Shown: positions 26,917 through 41,138, numbered from the stretch's first letter. The stretch is 64,000 nucleotides of DNA from Lycocorax pyrrhopterus obiensis (GCA_014706295.1 JACSVZ010000006.1:25354629-25418628); one strand, 5' to 3'. The notes: generated by a model from the sequence alone, not told the origin. Made by a program: numbers and translations.

Positions 26917-28144
26917 CACACAGGGAAATCCCTTACCCAAGAGGGTCACAAGTTCAGAAAATGTTTTTATTTATTACTTTCTCCTTTGTTTGCTGCAAAG
27001 ACAAGGTTCCATGTGCTCTGAGAAGAGTAGCATGACAGTGGGAAAATTTGCATTTTGGCTCCCATCAGCAGTCCCTAATTCAAAATGCTTCCAAGGTCTT
27101 CAGCGGTGCTGAGCTGCAGTAACTGTCCAACTAAATGGGGAATATGGCAGCCAGATATTTTGTCTGCTTGACATAATTGTTGCAAACACATACAAGATCC
27201 GTGATAAGGTTTTATGCAAGAGTACAAACTGATAACTCAGCTAACAACTGCTGTTAGCTAAGATAGAAAATACAAGTGAAAATTTCATGTAAGGTCAAAT
27301 CACTAATATTGTCGATATCACAAGTAGCATGAATGTATGAATAATGTCGAGAAATTCTTCCTGTACTTATTCACTTGCTTTCAAGGTTATGGAGGTGTGA
27401 AACTGGTACTGAAACTAAGTGCATCTTTGGTTATTAGGAGAAGACTTTTGCAGCAACTGCAACAAAGTCTTAACAATATTTGCTGATTTTTTTTCTAGTT
27501 TTGCTAAGTGTATGCTGCTTTTGCACTGGCTCTCTGCAGTCATTCAAGAGCTACCAGGAGTATTTGAAGAATATTTTAAATTATTTCTGGATACTACTGG
27601 GAATCTTCCTATATAGTGGAATAAACAAGTCCAAACAGGAGCATCTTAGATATATTCGGGGACCAAAACCCATTCCATATGATAGATGGAGACCACTCAG
27701 CACTCTGATCCAAAAAGTCTTAAGATCCCTTTCATAAGTATATTGTTGCTGTCCAGTCTGTAAAGGTCACAACGCTGGTGCTGACGTCAGGTATACTGCA
27801 GGGACGGATATTTATATCAATTAATACCATAAAGTTCAGCAGCCACCTTTGGGATTCTGTGAATGAACAGCTATAATCAGTGTGTAAGGCAGGCATGTAC
27901 TGACTATGAATAGAAACAGTAAGACAACCACGCATTTAAGTAATGCTTATCACTTGCTTGGGTGAAAGGAGCAAGCACAAGTGAGAGAAGCAGAGCAAAT
28001 GTGTTGGGAGCATGCAGCGTGCATCTGGGTGCTTTTCAGTTGATCACTGCAAGCCTTTGGTGGCCAAGTCCAACTAATGCCTCCTTAGACGTATATCTTC
28101 AATTTTTATTTCATGTGAAACTTGAAATACCAGTACCTTTCCTC
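26913..28144. other. Non-coding spacer containing a perfect cAMP-response-element palindrome
   Basis: No gene or transposon recognised. A perfect TGACGTCA palindrome lies at 27782-27789 in otherwise CpG-poor DNA. A functional role is not established by one 8-bp match. Confidence 0.45.
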
Positions 28145-28210
28145 AGGAGTTGGACTTTGGAGATCCTTTTGGATCCCTTTCAGCTCAGGATATTCTGTGA
28201 TTCTATAAGA
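28145..28210 (+). mobile_element. CR1 LINE 3'-end fragment
   Basis: The segment begins GGAGTTGGACTTTGGAGATC, continues with a GATCCCTTTCAGCTCAGGAT block and ends TATTCTGTGATTCTATA. This is the conserved CR1 3' untranslated tail with its ATTCTRTG octamer repeats. Only about 66 bp are recognisable; 5' truncation is usual for CR1 copies. It could instead be the tail of a SINE that borrowed a CR1 end, but I see no tRNA-like head upstream. Confidence 0.65.
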
Positions 28211-30567
28211 TGGGCCCTTTCCAAAACAGATCTACACAGCTCTGGTAAAAAATGCCTAGTCCTCTGAACAGCTCCATCTCATTTCTCTGGAAGCTTCTTT
28301 TCTTCTTATTGTCATTACCAGGTTACTTGCACTATCTCTTTGCAGAAAGTAAGCTCATATAAAAACTGCTGGGGCCGGCCACAGCTGACCAGTTTGGATC
28401 TTGTTTGGCGTGTTTTTAACCACTGCCCAGAGCAAACATCTAATCTCAGTTTAATGGCAAATGGACAAGAGCTTCTTTGTTTTCTTCCTCTGCCAAAAGC
28501 AGAAAGAAAATAGCATATTTAGTATAAAAAATCCCGAACTGACACGATATAAATTATGCATTTCTCATTATTATTATGGATTTTGAAAGATTGCTATAAA
28601 GAATTAGACTCTGTTTTTCTCTATTCTCTTACATAACTAAGCACTTGGATAAAAACTAAAGTTTTGTTAACACTATTAATAAATATTTTCAATTATTTAG
28701 TATTACATATCAGTAAATTGTTCCAGCTTATTAATTAGTTCAAAAATATGTTGCAAGAGAGATGACATACAATGTATGCCAGTCATTATAGAGTGCCACT
28801 TGGGCTCTGAGTACTTTGTTGTTTGAAGATGCTGTAAGCAGAAGCCATTTCATTCTACCACTGGAATTCAACCATTAATCCACCTAATACACTTGCAACG
28901 TCTTAATTTCTCTATGCTGTCCCTGGTGAAGATGTTATCTGCAATACATGCTAACAATGTATTGCTCCAGGGAGCATCTTTAGATGCAAGATTTTAAAGT
29001 TGTTTTCAGTTCTTCCCATCTTGTTAAGAGACAGAGTTTTAAAAAATCATCATTACAAGCTTTTTTAATTTTAAGAGCAAATGGCAATAGAGATGGGCAA
29101 AGAAGATACTTAAGGGCATCATATATGTACATAGAGACACATAGAAATGCCATTTAATATGACTGCATCTGTTTTTGGGATAGGCAATGTACTGCCAAAC
29201 AGTTCTGTGTACGAGCACAATCTCCCCCAGGCATTTCATGCGCTGTGTTTTTTCATTACACATTTCAAATATCATGTTTTCAAACTATCAGCTAAGTACC
29301 ACAACTTCCCAGTAAACCTGACCACTGAACTTGGGAATAGTGTACATTTGGGCATGATTTTCTTTGAAATTATCAGAAATTGAGTCAATAACTTGCAATT
29401 TTTTTTTCTTTGAAACAGATCCAAAGCAAGGGTATGCTAATCCGTTCAGTCTTTCTATTTACCGCACAGGACATGAAGGAAAGACCACTCAAGTCAGTCT
29501 CCGTATTTTTAGCTCACTCTCTTGTGTTTTCTGGCTTTGGTAGCAAGTCAAGGCTAGCCTCTGCCCAAAGACTCACTATTTGCTTCTGATCTGCATTATT
29601 GAAAAGTCTTTTTTTGTAGTTGCGAGAGGACACAATCCCACTTCTGACTCACATGTGTATCTCTGGCTCTCACCAACCTGTTTCTTCACTGTCACCACAA
29701 GTATCCCACTGCAGAGATCTTGTGGGCATAGTCCCTCTCTCCCTGGACAATTTCACCTGACCAGAAGCACAGAAACCAGGAACCAGACAGATAACTGATC
29801 TTTAAACTCAGGCACCTATCCTAAAAAGAGCCCCACAGTGGATTGAGCAAACTTACAGTAACTTGTGGACAAACGACTAAAACAGGTGCTCTTTCTGTCA
29901 CAGACCACCTATCTACCCTGTGTGATCAATAAAAATAGGGTATTTTCTTGAGGATCCCATGGCACATCTGACACTATTTATTTTGCAGGTCTGTGCACAG
30001 ATGAGAATACATTAAAAATATTGAACATGATATTAAATAATGTGGAAGAACTGGATGATACCTAACATGTAGTCCTGGTTTGCTCAGACCCAAGGAATCT
30101 GGTAGAACACTACAGCTCACATATCTTCTATGGAAATCCATCATTCCCTCGGCTTTGGTAGGTTATCCATACACACTTCCATGCTCAGCAGGATGCTTAT
30201 ATTCATCAGTTAAATCAACATTCACAAAGAGTATGATGCCATAGGGGAAGAGAAGTGGGAAGGTTGGCACTAAGGACTTGGTATTCATTTGCTCCACAGG
30301 TTTTTCAGCAGTTTCACCTTACCATAAGGTAGCTCTAGCAGGCTTCTGTGGATGATAGACCTGAAGGGGCTAAGTGCTGCTTTTGGTTTTTTTGTATCCA
30401 AATGGCATGCAGTTTGTGCTCTTGCAAAGTGCTCCATGTCACGATCCAAAATGTGACAGCTGTGGAGGCTGAGATTTGATTAGAGATCTCACTAATAAAA
30501 TGAAACAGTACTCTAATTTAATCCACTATTTTCCTTCATGGTGTTCAGCAGCAGATCTGTGTCTTTC
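28211..30567. other. Non-coding spacer, no recognisable feature
   Basis: AT-rich DNA with only short isolated open frames. A TCCTGGTTTGCTCAGACC string near 30073 resembles an LTR start but is not followed by matching LTR sequence. Confidence 0.45.
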
Positions 30568-31018
30568 CTATATCTTCTTGTCAAGTGACAGCATTGATTC
30601 TGTGTGGGCACACATAGGTAGTTGTTCTATATCACGCACATCACTGCTGGGAGGCAGAAGTAAGGCATTCTCATTTCCATGACGGAAATGGTTTGTGCTC
30701 GGGAAGAAGAGGTGGCAGTGGCACACAGAGGGTCCAGGGGGCCATTTTATTCTTTGTCTCAGGGACTGAGTGGTGCCAGGTCCAGTTGGTCAGTTGTTGA
30801 GTATCTCTTTGTCTGCAAATCACCCTATCTTTTTATATTTTTGCTATTAATGTTGTTGCTGTTACTGTTCCTTATGTAATTTCTGTTTCCAGTAAATTGT
30901 TAATTCTCAGCTCAGGATCTCTGCCTTTTGTCCCTTTCACCAGAGGTGAGAGGTGGAAGGAGCAGCTCGTGGTTTTTCTTTTTTGTCTGAGCACTAATAC
31001 CATTCCTAAAACATGGCA
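30568..31018 (+). mobile_element. Diverged solo LTR (family C), second copy
   Basis: The segment is co-linear with the LTR at 16778-17221. CAAGTGACAG corresponds to CCAAGGACAG near the start, then come a shared CTGTGTGGGCA block, a GAAGAAG...GGGTCCAGG block, the CAAATCACCCT block, the TTATTAATGTTGTTGCTGT-like T-rich stretch, TTTCCAGTAAATT, the AGAGGTGAG block and a terminal CCTAAAACATGGCA. Length is about 451 bp against 444. The first 15 bases are too changed to show the TG terminus. The flanks, CTTTC and CTTGT, do not form a clean duplication. It is therefore older than the 16.8 kb copy. No internal viral genes adjoin it. Confidence 0.72.
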
Positions 31019-34000
31019 CTTGTATAAGAGAGAGGTCTTCTACCTCTATAAAAAAAGAAGGGTTTTTTTTCATTTTGCATATGAATACAAAGGCCTGAAG
31101 GATACACAGATACTCATGTTAACCATGATGTTTCTAAAATATTTATCTTCTTTTTAAAATTAGATATGTCAGATAAAATCCTTCTTAAGAAAGTACAGCT
31201 CTTCATTTTACATTTTATAGTATTACAGTATTTACAAATTAATTTCAGAGGTTTCTTTAAATGTTTAGTTGGTGCACTTGTATCTGTCTACCTATGCAGC
31301 AAGAGACAGACTGAGAGAGGATGGAGAGACGGAGATAAACAGATAATTGGGTAGATAAAGGGACAAATCAATCCTGATTACTACTGATGTAAACATGAAT
31401 CACATTTACTGAAGTCAGCATGATATCTCTTGTCTGACATCTAGGGAAATGAGAGCAGAATGAGAGAGCACCTTAACTTTTTTTAAACAACCATTATTGG
31501 AGTTATTGCATCAATTAACATTCTCAAATCCAGTATTTTTATCCCCAGAGCTATGAGTTCTGCCATCTAGTGAACTGGTCAACTGTCGCTTTAAACACCA
31601 GCCACTCAATAATACTGTATATTAACAGAAGTGGAGGTGATAGGATTATCATTAGAATGTTAAATCCCCAAATTTTTATTTGTTAACAGACTTGGAGAAA
31701 AATTTATTGTACCACTAGTAGTTAGATGCATATGATAAGTCACAGCCTGAGAGACATACAGATTTTTTTTTTTATATGGTATTTATTCAAAATTATTTAA
31801 GAAAATTTTATATATGCATGTCCAAAAAGTGCATATTTGAGTGCATATCCTCTTCTTCTGGCACACTAGTATCTTATGAAGGCATGGATTCTGCTAACAC
31901 TTTTATTCTTAATTTTATTTAGGTAACTAACAATATTAGCCACAAATACCATAAATACACAAATATGCTGTGTTCAAACATGGTTCTATTTCATCTAGTG
32001 TAATGCAGATACAACATTGACTGAAATATCACTTAGGTTATTGTACTGGCTATAATAGTAATATAAATATAGTCAATAATAGTTTGTACTTCTTAATGTA
32101 TGTGTATGTACATGTATATATCAAATAATAAATTAACATCAGAAAAACTATTGTAATCAACAGCATGCAATAAATTATGATATTTTTAATACTGTGATCA
32201 TACTGGGAAAATCCAGGGAAGCACATTATTTTCTTCTAATTGCATTTCCTAAGTGCAAAAGTTGTAACAAAACAACAGATGCTAGGCATCGCTAGAGATA
32301 TGAATCTTAGATTTGTTTTTATAACTGCTCTGACATTTAGGCTGTGGGCTTTAAGAGGAGATTCCAAGGCAAATGTTTTCATCATCATCTGACTCATTTT
32401 TGCCTGAAGGAAATACCAATTAAAAAAAAGCAATAAATAAGCAGCAGCAGCAGATTATTGTTAGTTACAATTTCCTCCGGTGATTCTGCTGTGTTTATCA
32501 TGAAATGTCTGAACACTAACTTTCACTAAGCATTACACACTTTCTTACTCTCATACACCACATTTATCTTGATTTGTGTTTGTGGCTGTACACAAAGGTT
32601 CAAAGAGTCCTTATAAATCATTTCACTTGTCTAATATTGCCCTTATGGGGAAATTGCATGTTCACTGGAAGACAGTAGCAACTAATAGAAGAAGCCAGCA
32701 AACAAAACGTGCAAAAAACTCTCCAACAAATCACAAGCAAAATGTCATTGCGTTTAATTACTCTCCCCAGCAATATAAGCACATGATGGTGCCTGCATGT
32801 AGTGATGAATACAGCATGTGATTAGCACTGAATGTAAAGGCATGCACTGCCAAGGGGAAAGTGCTCATCTTCTATCATAAATTCTCTACTAGATTTTGAG
32901 CGATACTATAGACCCTGTGTACTTAGGGCCCCAGAGTAGGCTCAGGATCAGCCTTTCCTTCCAGGTTACAATTGATTTTTTTTTAAATTGTCAGTGCTGG
33001 ATCTTCAATACTCTCCTATGCCTGTGTGTTTCAATGGTGCGCAACAAAAGTATTCACCTTCTTTCTCTGAAGTTTCCAGGTCAGTTTACCAAAGAATATG
33101 AAGTAGAAAATTTTCTTTGAAGTTAGATTTTAATAGATAATAATTCCATACTCAGTGGTAGGCATTTATTAAATATAGCTGTGTTTTGTTAATCAATTCT
33201 GAATTGGAAAAAGATTTGTAGCCACTCACAAATATCTAAGGTGAAAGTTAGAAATTTTCCTCTGCTTAGAGGAAGAATGATCTGAAATGCTCTTTCTATA
33301 GAAACTGAAGTCTGTCCAAATCTAGCCCACTGACTGGGACCAACTATTTGTATATGACTGGGTGCTCATACATTCCTCTCTGACTGTGGCAGGAGTCTTC
33401 AGATCTCCTCAATGTGAATGCAATTGTTTAAGAGATACAAAAATGCAGTCTTTCAGATGAAGAAACTGCTTCATTTAGTGATCCACAGGGAGTCTTTAAG
33501 GGGAGAAGTGGGTGTGATTACTAGTAGATCACCTGTGTTTAATTTTTTAATTAATGTCAGTGTTTTTTCAAGTGTTACAAAATAAGAAAATACTAAAAGA
33601 TGTGGTTTTTTGAGTTTTGAGTAAAAAGGCTACAGGTTCTAAGGAACTCAGTAAATTTTATACATATACCACATACAGATTAGAGATTAAACGATTAGGA
33701 TTTCATCACAGACTTAATACTTTGATTTATTGCCTTGTAGAGCAAAGCTGACAGTCAGAGAACAGGACCTGCTTACTACAGGGTTATGTTGGATAATATT
33801 TAGTTTGACATCAAATTAGGTGACTGGTGTACAGTGATGCCAGGGTTTAAAATCTGTTTTAGGGTTCAAGATACTGTAGGTTGCATTCTGCAGAGCCATA
33901 GGAACTGCAGTAAAAGTTGACAATTATGAGAGCAACTATATTATGTACATTTCTATTACTGAATAGTGACTGGCATATCTGTAGGGAGAACAGCTCAAGG

Positions 34001-36304
34001 TATAGAATTTGTGTTTAATTTTTTGGTAGAGGAGGTACCTGCACTGAGATTATGTGTGGGGTTGGATTAAGGATAGCAAGGGCATAAAATCACATTATTC
34101 CTGGAAAGCCTGTATTTAAAAATAGACCTGCCAGGTCTACCCACAGCAGCTTGAAACTATTTCCTCCTACTGGATTCCTGTTTTGTCTTAATCTTGTGAT
34201 CTTCCAGGATCCTGCAACAAGCATAGCTCTTTTGCCTTTGTTGCCACATTTTCAGATTTCAGAGGGCAGATCTACACATGTTCCAGTTTGGATCAATGTT
34301 TAGTAAGCTTTTGAAACAAGTGTCCCAGCTGATCCCACTTACTATGCTTTAGCTCGTAGTGTCAAGCTGCCTCAGGGTGCCTGAACTGGACTCTTCTCTG
34401 ATAAACCTACATTGCAGATGTGCTCCAGGAGCTTACCCAATGCACTCTGACTGCAAATGGACATTCAGTCCTTGGAGCCAGGCTAGAGCCACCCAACAAA
34501 CAAAATAAAACAAAACAGAAAAATATATATTATGCGTATATACTGTGGATGTCAGCTTTCCAGCATAAGTTGTTTTACTGTACAAAACTGTTCCCATTTA
34601 TTTGCACTGCTGTACAGGTTGTACAGTGTGGGTCATACAGATGGGACCACACCAGCTCAGGGATGCCCCTGCTTTTCCTTGGTAACCCCAGGGATACCAG
34701 CTGAAGTAACAGAACCAGATAGTCAGCTGCATGGAACCAGACTGGAAAAGAGTCCCCCTCATCCTGTGCAGGTAACTCCATATGTAGGACACATAGATTG
34801 AGGGGGTGATGGGGTGGACATTGCTGAAGTTGTCTGGTTGTACCCCAAGAATCTAATTTGGAAGTACTAAGAACCTCTGTTAGAAGCTAGGAAGCAAGAT
34901 TTTGGGTAATTATTAAGTTTCACCAGACAAAACCAATTTGAAATGTTTAGATTTTGTAAATCTTTAAATCGGAGTTGAGCACCCAGGGCATGCCATAGAG
35001 AAGGAAGGACACCATATATCTGATAGGTTGAGTGACAAACTATTACAAAAACAAAGGAGAGGAAATAATCCAGGAAATTTGTGATCTGCCATAACCTGTG
35101 GTCTTCAGTGATAAAGATCACACTCTTTCATCTAGTTAGGGGCAATCTGGTAACATCTGTTTTGTTAACGTCTGGTTTTTCCTAAAAAAAATCTCTCCAT
35201 CTTCTGTCAGCATGATATCTTCAACTATGAAAACTCTCATTTCTTCTGATGGTTACAGTTTATGTTGTACAGTTTTTAGGGACGTATGCACAACAGTTGC
35301 TGCTAGATTGTTAGATGGCTGAGGTGGCACCGCCGAAGCAATAAAAATCTTACCTCTGTATTTTGATTTAGACTTCTAAGTCTAATTTTAAATTGAGTTA
35401 ATTCTCCCCATTCTAGAGACAGTGTGAAGAAGTTTAGCTCTCTATTAGCAACTTCGTAGGTTAGTTAACAACTGTTACAGATGTTCACTAGTAAAGTCCA
35501 GGTATGTTCAAACATCCAGTGGAATGTAATTAGGACAAAGAGACAGATTAATAGTTCATTAAACCATTCCTGTGCTGCTCTGGAACAATATGTAATGAGC
35601 AGAGTTATAGAAAATCCTCGTCTAACATAATATACCTGGAAGCCTGCTTTGCTTTGAAAACTTCAGTGCAAGCTCCAAAATCAATGGCATGCATCCAGAA
35701 TTGTGTTCATGTTTTAGCACACAGCAAACAGGGAGAGTTTAGATGCTTGCACAATGCAGGAAGAGTAAAATTATGCTACAGGGAATGATGACAAGAATGC
35801 CACAATAATGGGCTGGCTTTCTTTGTCTTTCTTTCTAGCCTTTCTAATATTCTGAATGTTTACAAATTTGTCCTTGGTGTGAGTGCTTCATCTGCTCCTT
35901 GTCATGGTGCTCCTGAAGAGTGTGACATGTGCTAGGCTTGGCTGGTGAATCCTACCAGCTAACAAAAGCTGAACTCCCCTCAGGAAACCACCTCAGTGGA
36001 CCTAGTTTAATAGACTGGCCTAGTTAGGCCAAGGCTAAAACTGCTTTGAGGTGGAGTCTATCTCAGCAAATGTGAGGTGACTGATAAGTAGCACTCAGCT
36101 CCAGAGCAGCATGCCTGAAGTAGGGCACGCTGGTGGCTTGCCTCTGCCAGACGTGCTGTGCCTTTCCTGGTTTGCATTTGAACAGGCATACCAGATAACC
36201 TGCTGAAAATGCTTCACTAGCAAGATGCAGTGAGTGGATATGCAATTTTATGTCAGACCAATCAATGTTTGATTATAGTCAGCTCTGAAGGTCTAATGCA
36301 TATT
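31019..36304. other. AT-rich non-coding stretch, no recognisable transposon
   Basis: The stretch contains degenerate short tandem tracts, such as a GATA/GACA-like run around 31.29-31.36 kb, a T12 run near 31765, and a CTTT-rich tract near 35.82-35.84 kb. No gene, RNA gene or recognised repeat was found. Confidence 0.45.
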
Positions 36305-37348
36305 GGGGTGCGTTGACCCTGGCTGGACATCAGGTGCCCACTAAAGCTGGTCTGTCACTGCCTAGGACAGGGGAGAGAAAACATAACAAAAGGCTCATGG
36401 GTCCAGATAAGCATGGGGAGAGATCACTCAGCAATTACTGTCACAAGCTAAACAGACTATTTGGGGAAAGTAATTTCCTTTATTTCCAACCAAATCAGAG
36501 TAGAGTAATGAGAATTAAAAGCTGAATTTTAAAACACCTTTACCCCACCCCTCCTTTCTTCCCAGGCTTAACTTTACCCACAAATTTTCTACCTTCCAGT
36601 GTCACATGAGATGGAGAATAAGAATTGTGATCAGTTTATCCCACATTGTCTCTGTTGCTCCTTCTTCCTCAGGAGAAGGACTCCTCACATCCTTCCTCTG
36701 CTCCAGCATAGAGTCCTTCCTGTGGAACACAGTCCTTCATGAACGTCTCCAATGTGAGTCCTTCCCATGGGCTGCAGCTCTTCATGAATTGCTTCAGTGT
36801 CCCCCATGGGGTCACAAGTTCTGCCAGTAAACCTGCTGCAGTGTGGACTCCTCTCTCTGCAAGCCCACAGGTCCTGCCAGGAGCCTGCTCCAGTGTAGGT
36901 TTCCCACAGACATCCACCTGCTCCACTGTGAGTCCTCCACAGGCTGCAAGTGGACCTCGGCTTCCCCCATGGACCTCCATGGGCTGCAGGGGCACAGCTG
37001 CCTCACCATGGGCTGCACCAGGGGCTGCAGAGGAATCTCTGCTCTGGCACCCAGAGTGCCTCTTTCCACTCCTTCTGCACTTTACCTTGGTGTCTGCAGA
37101 GTTGCTTCTCTCAGCCTGCTTCCACCCTCCTGGCTGCAGTTGCCATCGAACAGGATTTTTTTCCTCTTGTTAAATACATTATCTCAGAAGTGCTACCACC
37201 ATCACTGGTGCGCTTGGCTTTGGCCAGTGATGAGTCCACCTTGGAGCTGGCTGGCGTTGGATCTGCCAGATGTGGGGGAAGCTTCTGGAAGTTTCTCACA
37301 GAAGCCACCCCTGTAGCTCCCAAAACCTTGCCATGCAAACCCAACACA
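36305..37348 (-). mobile_element. Diverged solo LTR (family B), older copy
   Basis: The segment is co-linear over its whole length with the LTR at 1966-3040. It shares a GACCCTGGCTGGACATCAGG-like start, minus-strand AATAAA near 36479, a long C/T-rich middle with CCATGGGCTGCAGGGGCAC, a TTGGCCAG block and an ending CCATGCAAACCCAACACA. It is about 1044 bp. CpG sites are few, consistent with decay by methyl-cytosine deamination, and the 5' TGTCATGG terminus is eroded. No clear target duplication remains. No retroviral internal region adjoins it, so it is read as a solo LTR. Open frames of up to 157 codons here lie entirely inside the LTR and are not host genes. Confidence 0.8.
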
Positions 37349-40300
37349 CCTGCATGTAAAATACGGGCCAGTTTTCTCTCCTGCTTACTTCAAGATTGAA
37401 AAGCTACAACTTTGAGAGTTCATATTGGTAAGAAAACCTTGCAGTTAAGATTGCATGTCCTAAAATGCCTATTTCACATCTTTTGGGAATATTGACTGTA
37501 CCTTTCTGCACAGCCATGCCTTCAGTCTCCTCTCTGGGGGCTTGAAGTAGAAGCCAGAGAGGTCTGTAGACTCCTTGAGCCCTTTTTCTTGTGTGTGACC
37601 TGAAAGAATGGACATCTTAGGTATTTGTTTGGAGTTTGGACTAATTTATTTTTGAAATGAAGACCTTCCAAAAACAGAGCAAAAATTAGTTCAGTATCCA
37701 CATTGTGGTTGAATAAACAGAAGCTAAACAAAGGTTATCCCTTTCTTAAAATGAAAGACAACTGAATAGTTTTCCACATATAAAGTAATAAATTTATTAG
37801 CTGATTCAAACAAGTACTCTAGATATTAAGAGAGGAAATTATCTTTCATGTTGGGTTTTTTACGAGTTTTGTTTTCTTCTCTCTTTTAACATGTTTTGTC
37901 AAGAATTTCACTATAAAATTCAGAAGAAAATTCTGTATCACATAAGGGTATGTAGAGCTCTTTACCTGAAAATGACATGGATTAACTTGCAGAATGAAGT
38001 CTGGCAGTATTTGTGCAAAACAAATGGAGTTTTACAGTAAAGTTCTTTTATGAACTGTTGATAGCTGAGAGCACAAGCTCTTTCAGCTCTGTCTGAAGAG
38101 GTTCAAGAAGGAATCATAACTTCAAATTCCTGTTCCTAGCATTTATGATCTAACTCACAGGATGGAAATAATAATTGATTTCTAAAAGTTTTTCAGAAAT
38201 GGTTTCAAAAATAAAAAATTCTGACATCCATTTGACTCATTGCAAAATGAGTTTGAGCTGTGATTCTCCAGAGTTGTACAAGATCTATTGCTAAAAAGAA
38301 ATGAAAACACTTCAGAAGCCTGCTATTCCTCTTAAAAAAGTTTTCCTTTATGGTAGGATTAAAATACTAAAAATATGCACATGCATCCTGTTTGCTCTCC
38401 TGGAACTTTGAACTGTGAAATTACATGCTTACACAAATTTGAAAAGTAACCATATTTACATAGGTTAGAAATGTGCCCAGATAGGTACAGAAGTAAAAAT
38501 TGCTGATAAGCATTATAAAAAATACTAAAAATAAAAAGAGCTTATGAATCCTGTACAAAAAAAAAAAAGATACAATCAGGTCTAACACTCTTTTGAAGCA
38601 CCAGCAATAATAGAGGTTTTCCTATTCAAATTCTTATTTGAGTCGAGATTTTACTTATCCTCTCCGGATCATTTTTAGTATAAAGCCTCTTTCTTTGTTC
38701 ATTTGCTATTTCAGTGGTTTACAGTTATGAAAAAGAACCACATATTTTCCAGAATAATGAATGTCTGAAATAGTGTGATGATAGCCGGGGAAAATGAAGT
38801 CTGTTTCATTTTCCATTGTTGAGCATTTTGTGGAGTCACTTACAAAGTGAGTTCAAATTGCATATAAACATCCTAATTTGGATTTGGTAACAAATTATAC
38901 CTGTTTGCAGAGCTGTAAATAACTTCACAGCATGCTAGCCAGTAAAGAATCAAGCTCAGCACCTCTGATAGAGCCATTCATGTCTTGCTTTTATATGCAT
39001 ATCTATTGTCCATCCTTCAAATCATTTTTTTCTCTTAATTTTTAAGGATATATTTTCATCGATATTTCCCAGAAAAATAATTGGAGGGGTGCAGGAGGTC
39101 AGACAAGGTTAATTCCCCGAAATAAATAGAGATTTAGAAGCTTCCAGGCTGTTGTGGGGGACAGCTAGCAGGCATATGTCTATTAATTTTGAAATGATAG
39201 CTGTTAAAGCAAGTGACCTTTAGAGCAGTGAGAGAGGGAAAAACAGCGCAATTGCATCAAGATGGATGGATGCGCACAGACCAAAGAGTTGATGCTGCAG
39301 ACATCATACCCTCATGCACATTTTGAGTGGATTTTAGCTCAGACTAGCTCTAGTTTGGTCCCTTAGGCAGCGTGACTGCAGAAGGAGAACATTAGACACA
39401 TTCCTGGAGCAGTTTTAGGTTTATCTTAAAGAAATCCAGTGCCTTGAGACCCCTCCACAATACCAACCATCTTTGCCGTAAGTAGGCACATTTGGGAGAG
39501 CCGCTGCAAAAGCATGTGCTGACCACACTGAAGAGCTAACACAGCTCCAGCTACAGTACAGCACACATCCTGCAGTGCTTTGCTGCATAAACTCACAGCC
39601 CCACTAGGTTTCAGTGTAACTGCCCCCTCCCAAGCAATGTATAAGAAAAAATGTACGTTGCCCATCTGAGGCTATGAGTACCAGCAATATGTGCCAGAGA
39701 CCATAAATCAGTTTCATCTCTTCTGCTGTTTGTCCTGAAATAATGACTGCACCCTTCAGCCTCCTCAATCTTTTCGCTTCCCAAGAAACAGAGAGCATTT
39801 TCTTGGAAACTTAGTACCTAACACTGCCACTGTTTTTTTTTTAAGGGATAATATTTTCAGTGAGGAAAGGATTGCAATAATGAAAGTATCAAAAGTAATT
39901 CTGCATAGCTCAGCATTAAAACATAACAAGTTATATCTCTGGAGACTATATTAAAATTCAGATTATTAAAAAATAATTAGGGAGGGTGGAATGACAGAGA
40001 TGTCACTGATCTTATTGTAATTAATTCTGTAGAGTTCATATTGTGAACTTTCCCTTATTGATCTCAGGTCTAAAAACATAAAAATCTGGAAATCTCATGT
40101 GGTAACAGACTTTCAAGCAGATGGGGATTTTTTTTGGAAAATGCTAATACAGTTATTTTCATTATTAACTTATAAAAAAATGACTTTTGTGTTGCTGATG
40201 ACTTATAGTGCTAAATCGATGAATTCTTTAGTCTATTCCTTCTAATAATAGTGAAGACACTAAACTCTGTATTATCATATGTGGCTTTTAAACATTCAGC

Positions 40301-41138
40301 TACTTGAAGTGTTGAACTGTATATGTAAAATTTCAGGTGAAAATCAGTAACTATTTTTATTTATATGAGGAAAATTCCACTTTTGCTATAGAGCTGATAT
40401 ATTGTCTTGGAAGCTGTGTGAAGAGGGGAAAAGAGGGCAGCCTTTTGTGGTTAAGGGATCTGAATTATTTGAAAAGCGATGCTTGGAACACTGTAGTTAC
40501 TGTTGCTACATGAGTTGAAAACAGAACATGGACGTCTATTTTCAAATATTTAATAAGAAAGCACTGTGAATAATTTATCACTGTCTCTTTTCAAATCCTT
40601 TGGAACTATATTTAGTAAAAATCTTTACAGCTTGCACAGTACCATTCAAAGGCTGAGCTATGTCTTCATGTAGACATCCATATTTATCCATCATACATGG
40701 TGGCCTATCAAGTTGTTTTCTGTCATTATCCTTGACTGTTTGATTCCAGGGTAGCACAGTGTCACTGAGTCAGAACAGCTGTTCATTCCTGCAAATAACA
40801 TGCCTCAGACAACTCGTGTCATGCCATGTGGACTTACCCTGGAATTCCTTGTTAGTGTCTAGACAAATCAAGAATATAAATCCCAGTGCAAGACTTCTTC
40901 TGTCAGATCGATTGTCACTTTATTCCATTTCTTTCGATTTCTCAGCTGTGCATCATTCTTACGGCTGGCTGACAGCTGAATATCTTGTGTTTTGAACACA
41001 ATCTTTCCAAATCCAGGGGATAATAATAACGGCAATAGCAACAAAAGTAAATGTAACCAGCCTATATTATTATCTTTTTTCTGTTCCCCTCCACCCCAAG
41101 AAACAAGTTTTACAACAGCTAGTCTAGATCACCCAGTT
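37349..41138. other. Non-coding stretch, no recognisable transposon
   Basis: AT-rich DNA with a short A12 run near 38559-38570. Nothing coding-like or repeat-like was identified. The 39.1-39.4 kb part has mixed composition suggestive of unique conserved sequence, but this is impression only. Confidence 0.4.

Noticed and set aside
30060..30130. TCCTGGTTTGCTCAGACC as a possible LTR start
   Set aside because: Only about 15 bases resemble an LTR terminus and the following sequence does not continue as any LTR family. The co-linear family C start is at about 30568 instead.
36669..37399. Open frames of 108-157 codons on both strands
   Set aside because: All lie within the family B LTR at 36305-37348 or run just past its end. 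The C/T-rich LTR has few stop codons, and the co-linear copy at 1966-3040 breaks the same frames.
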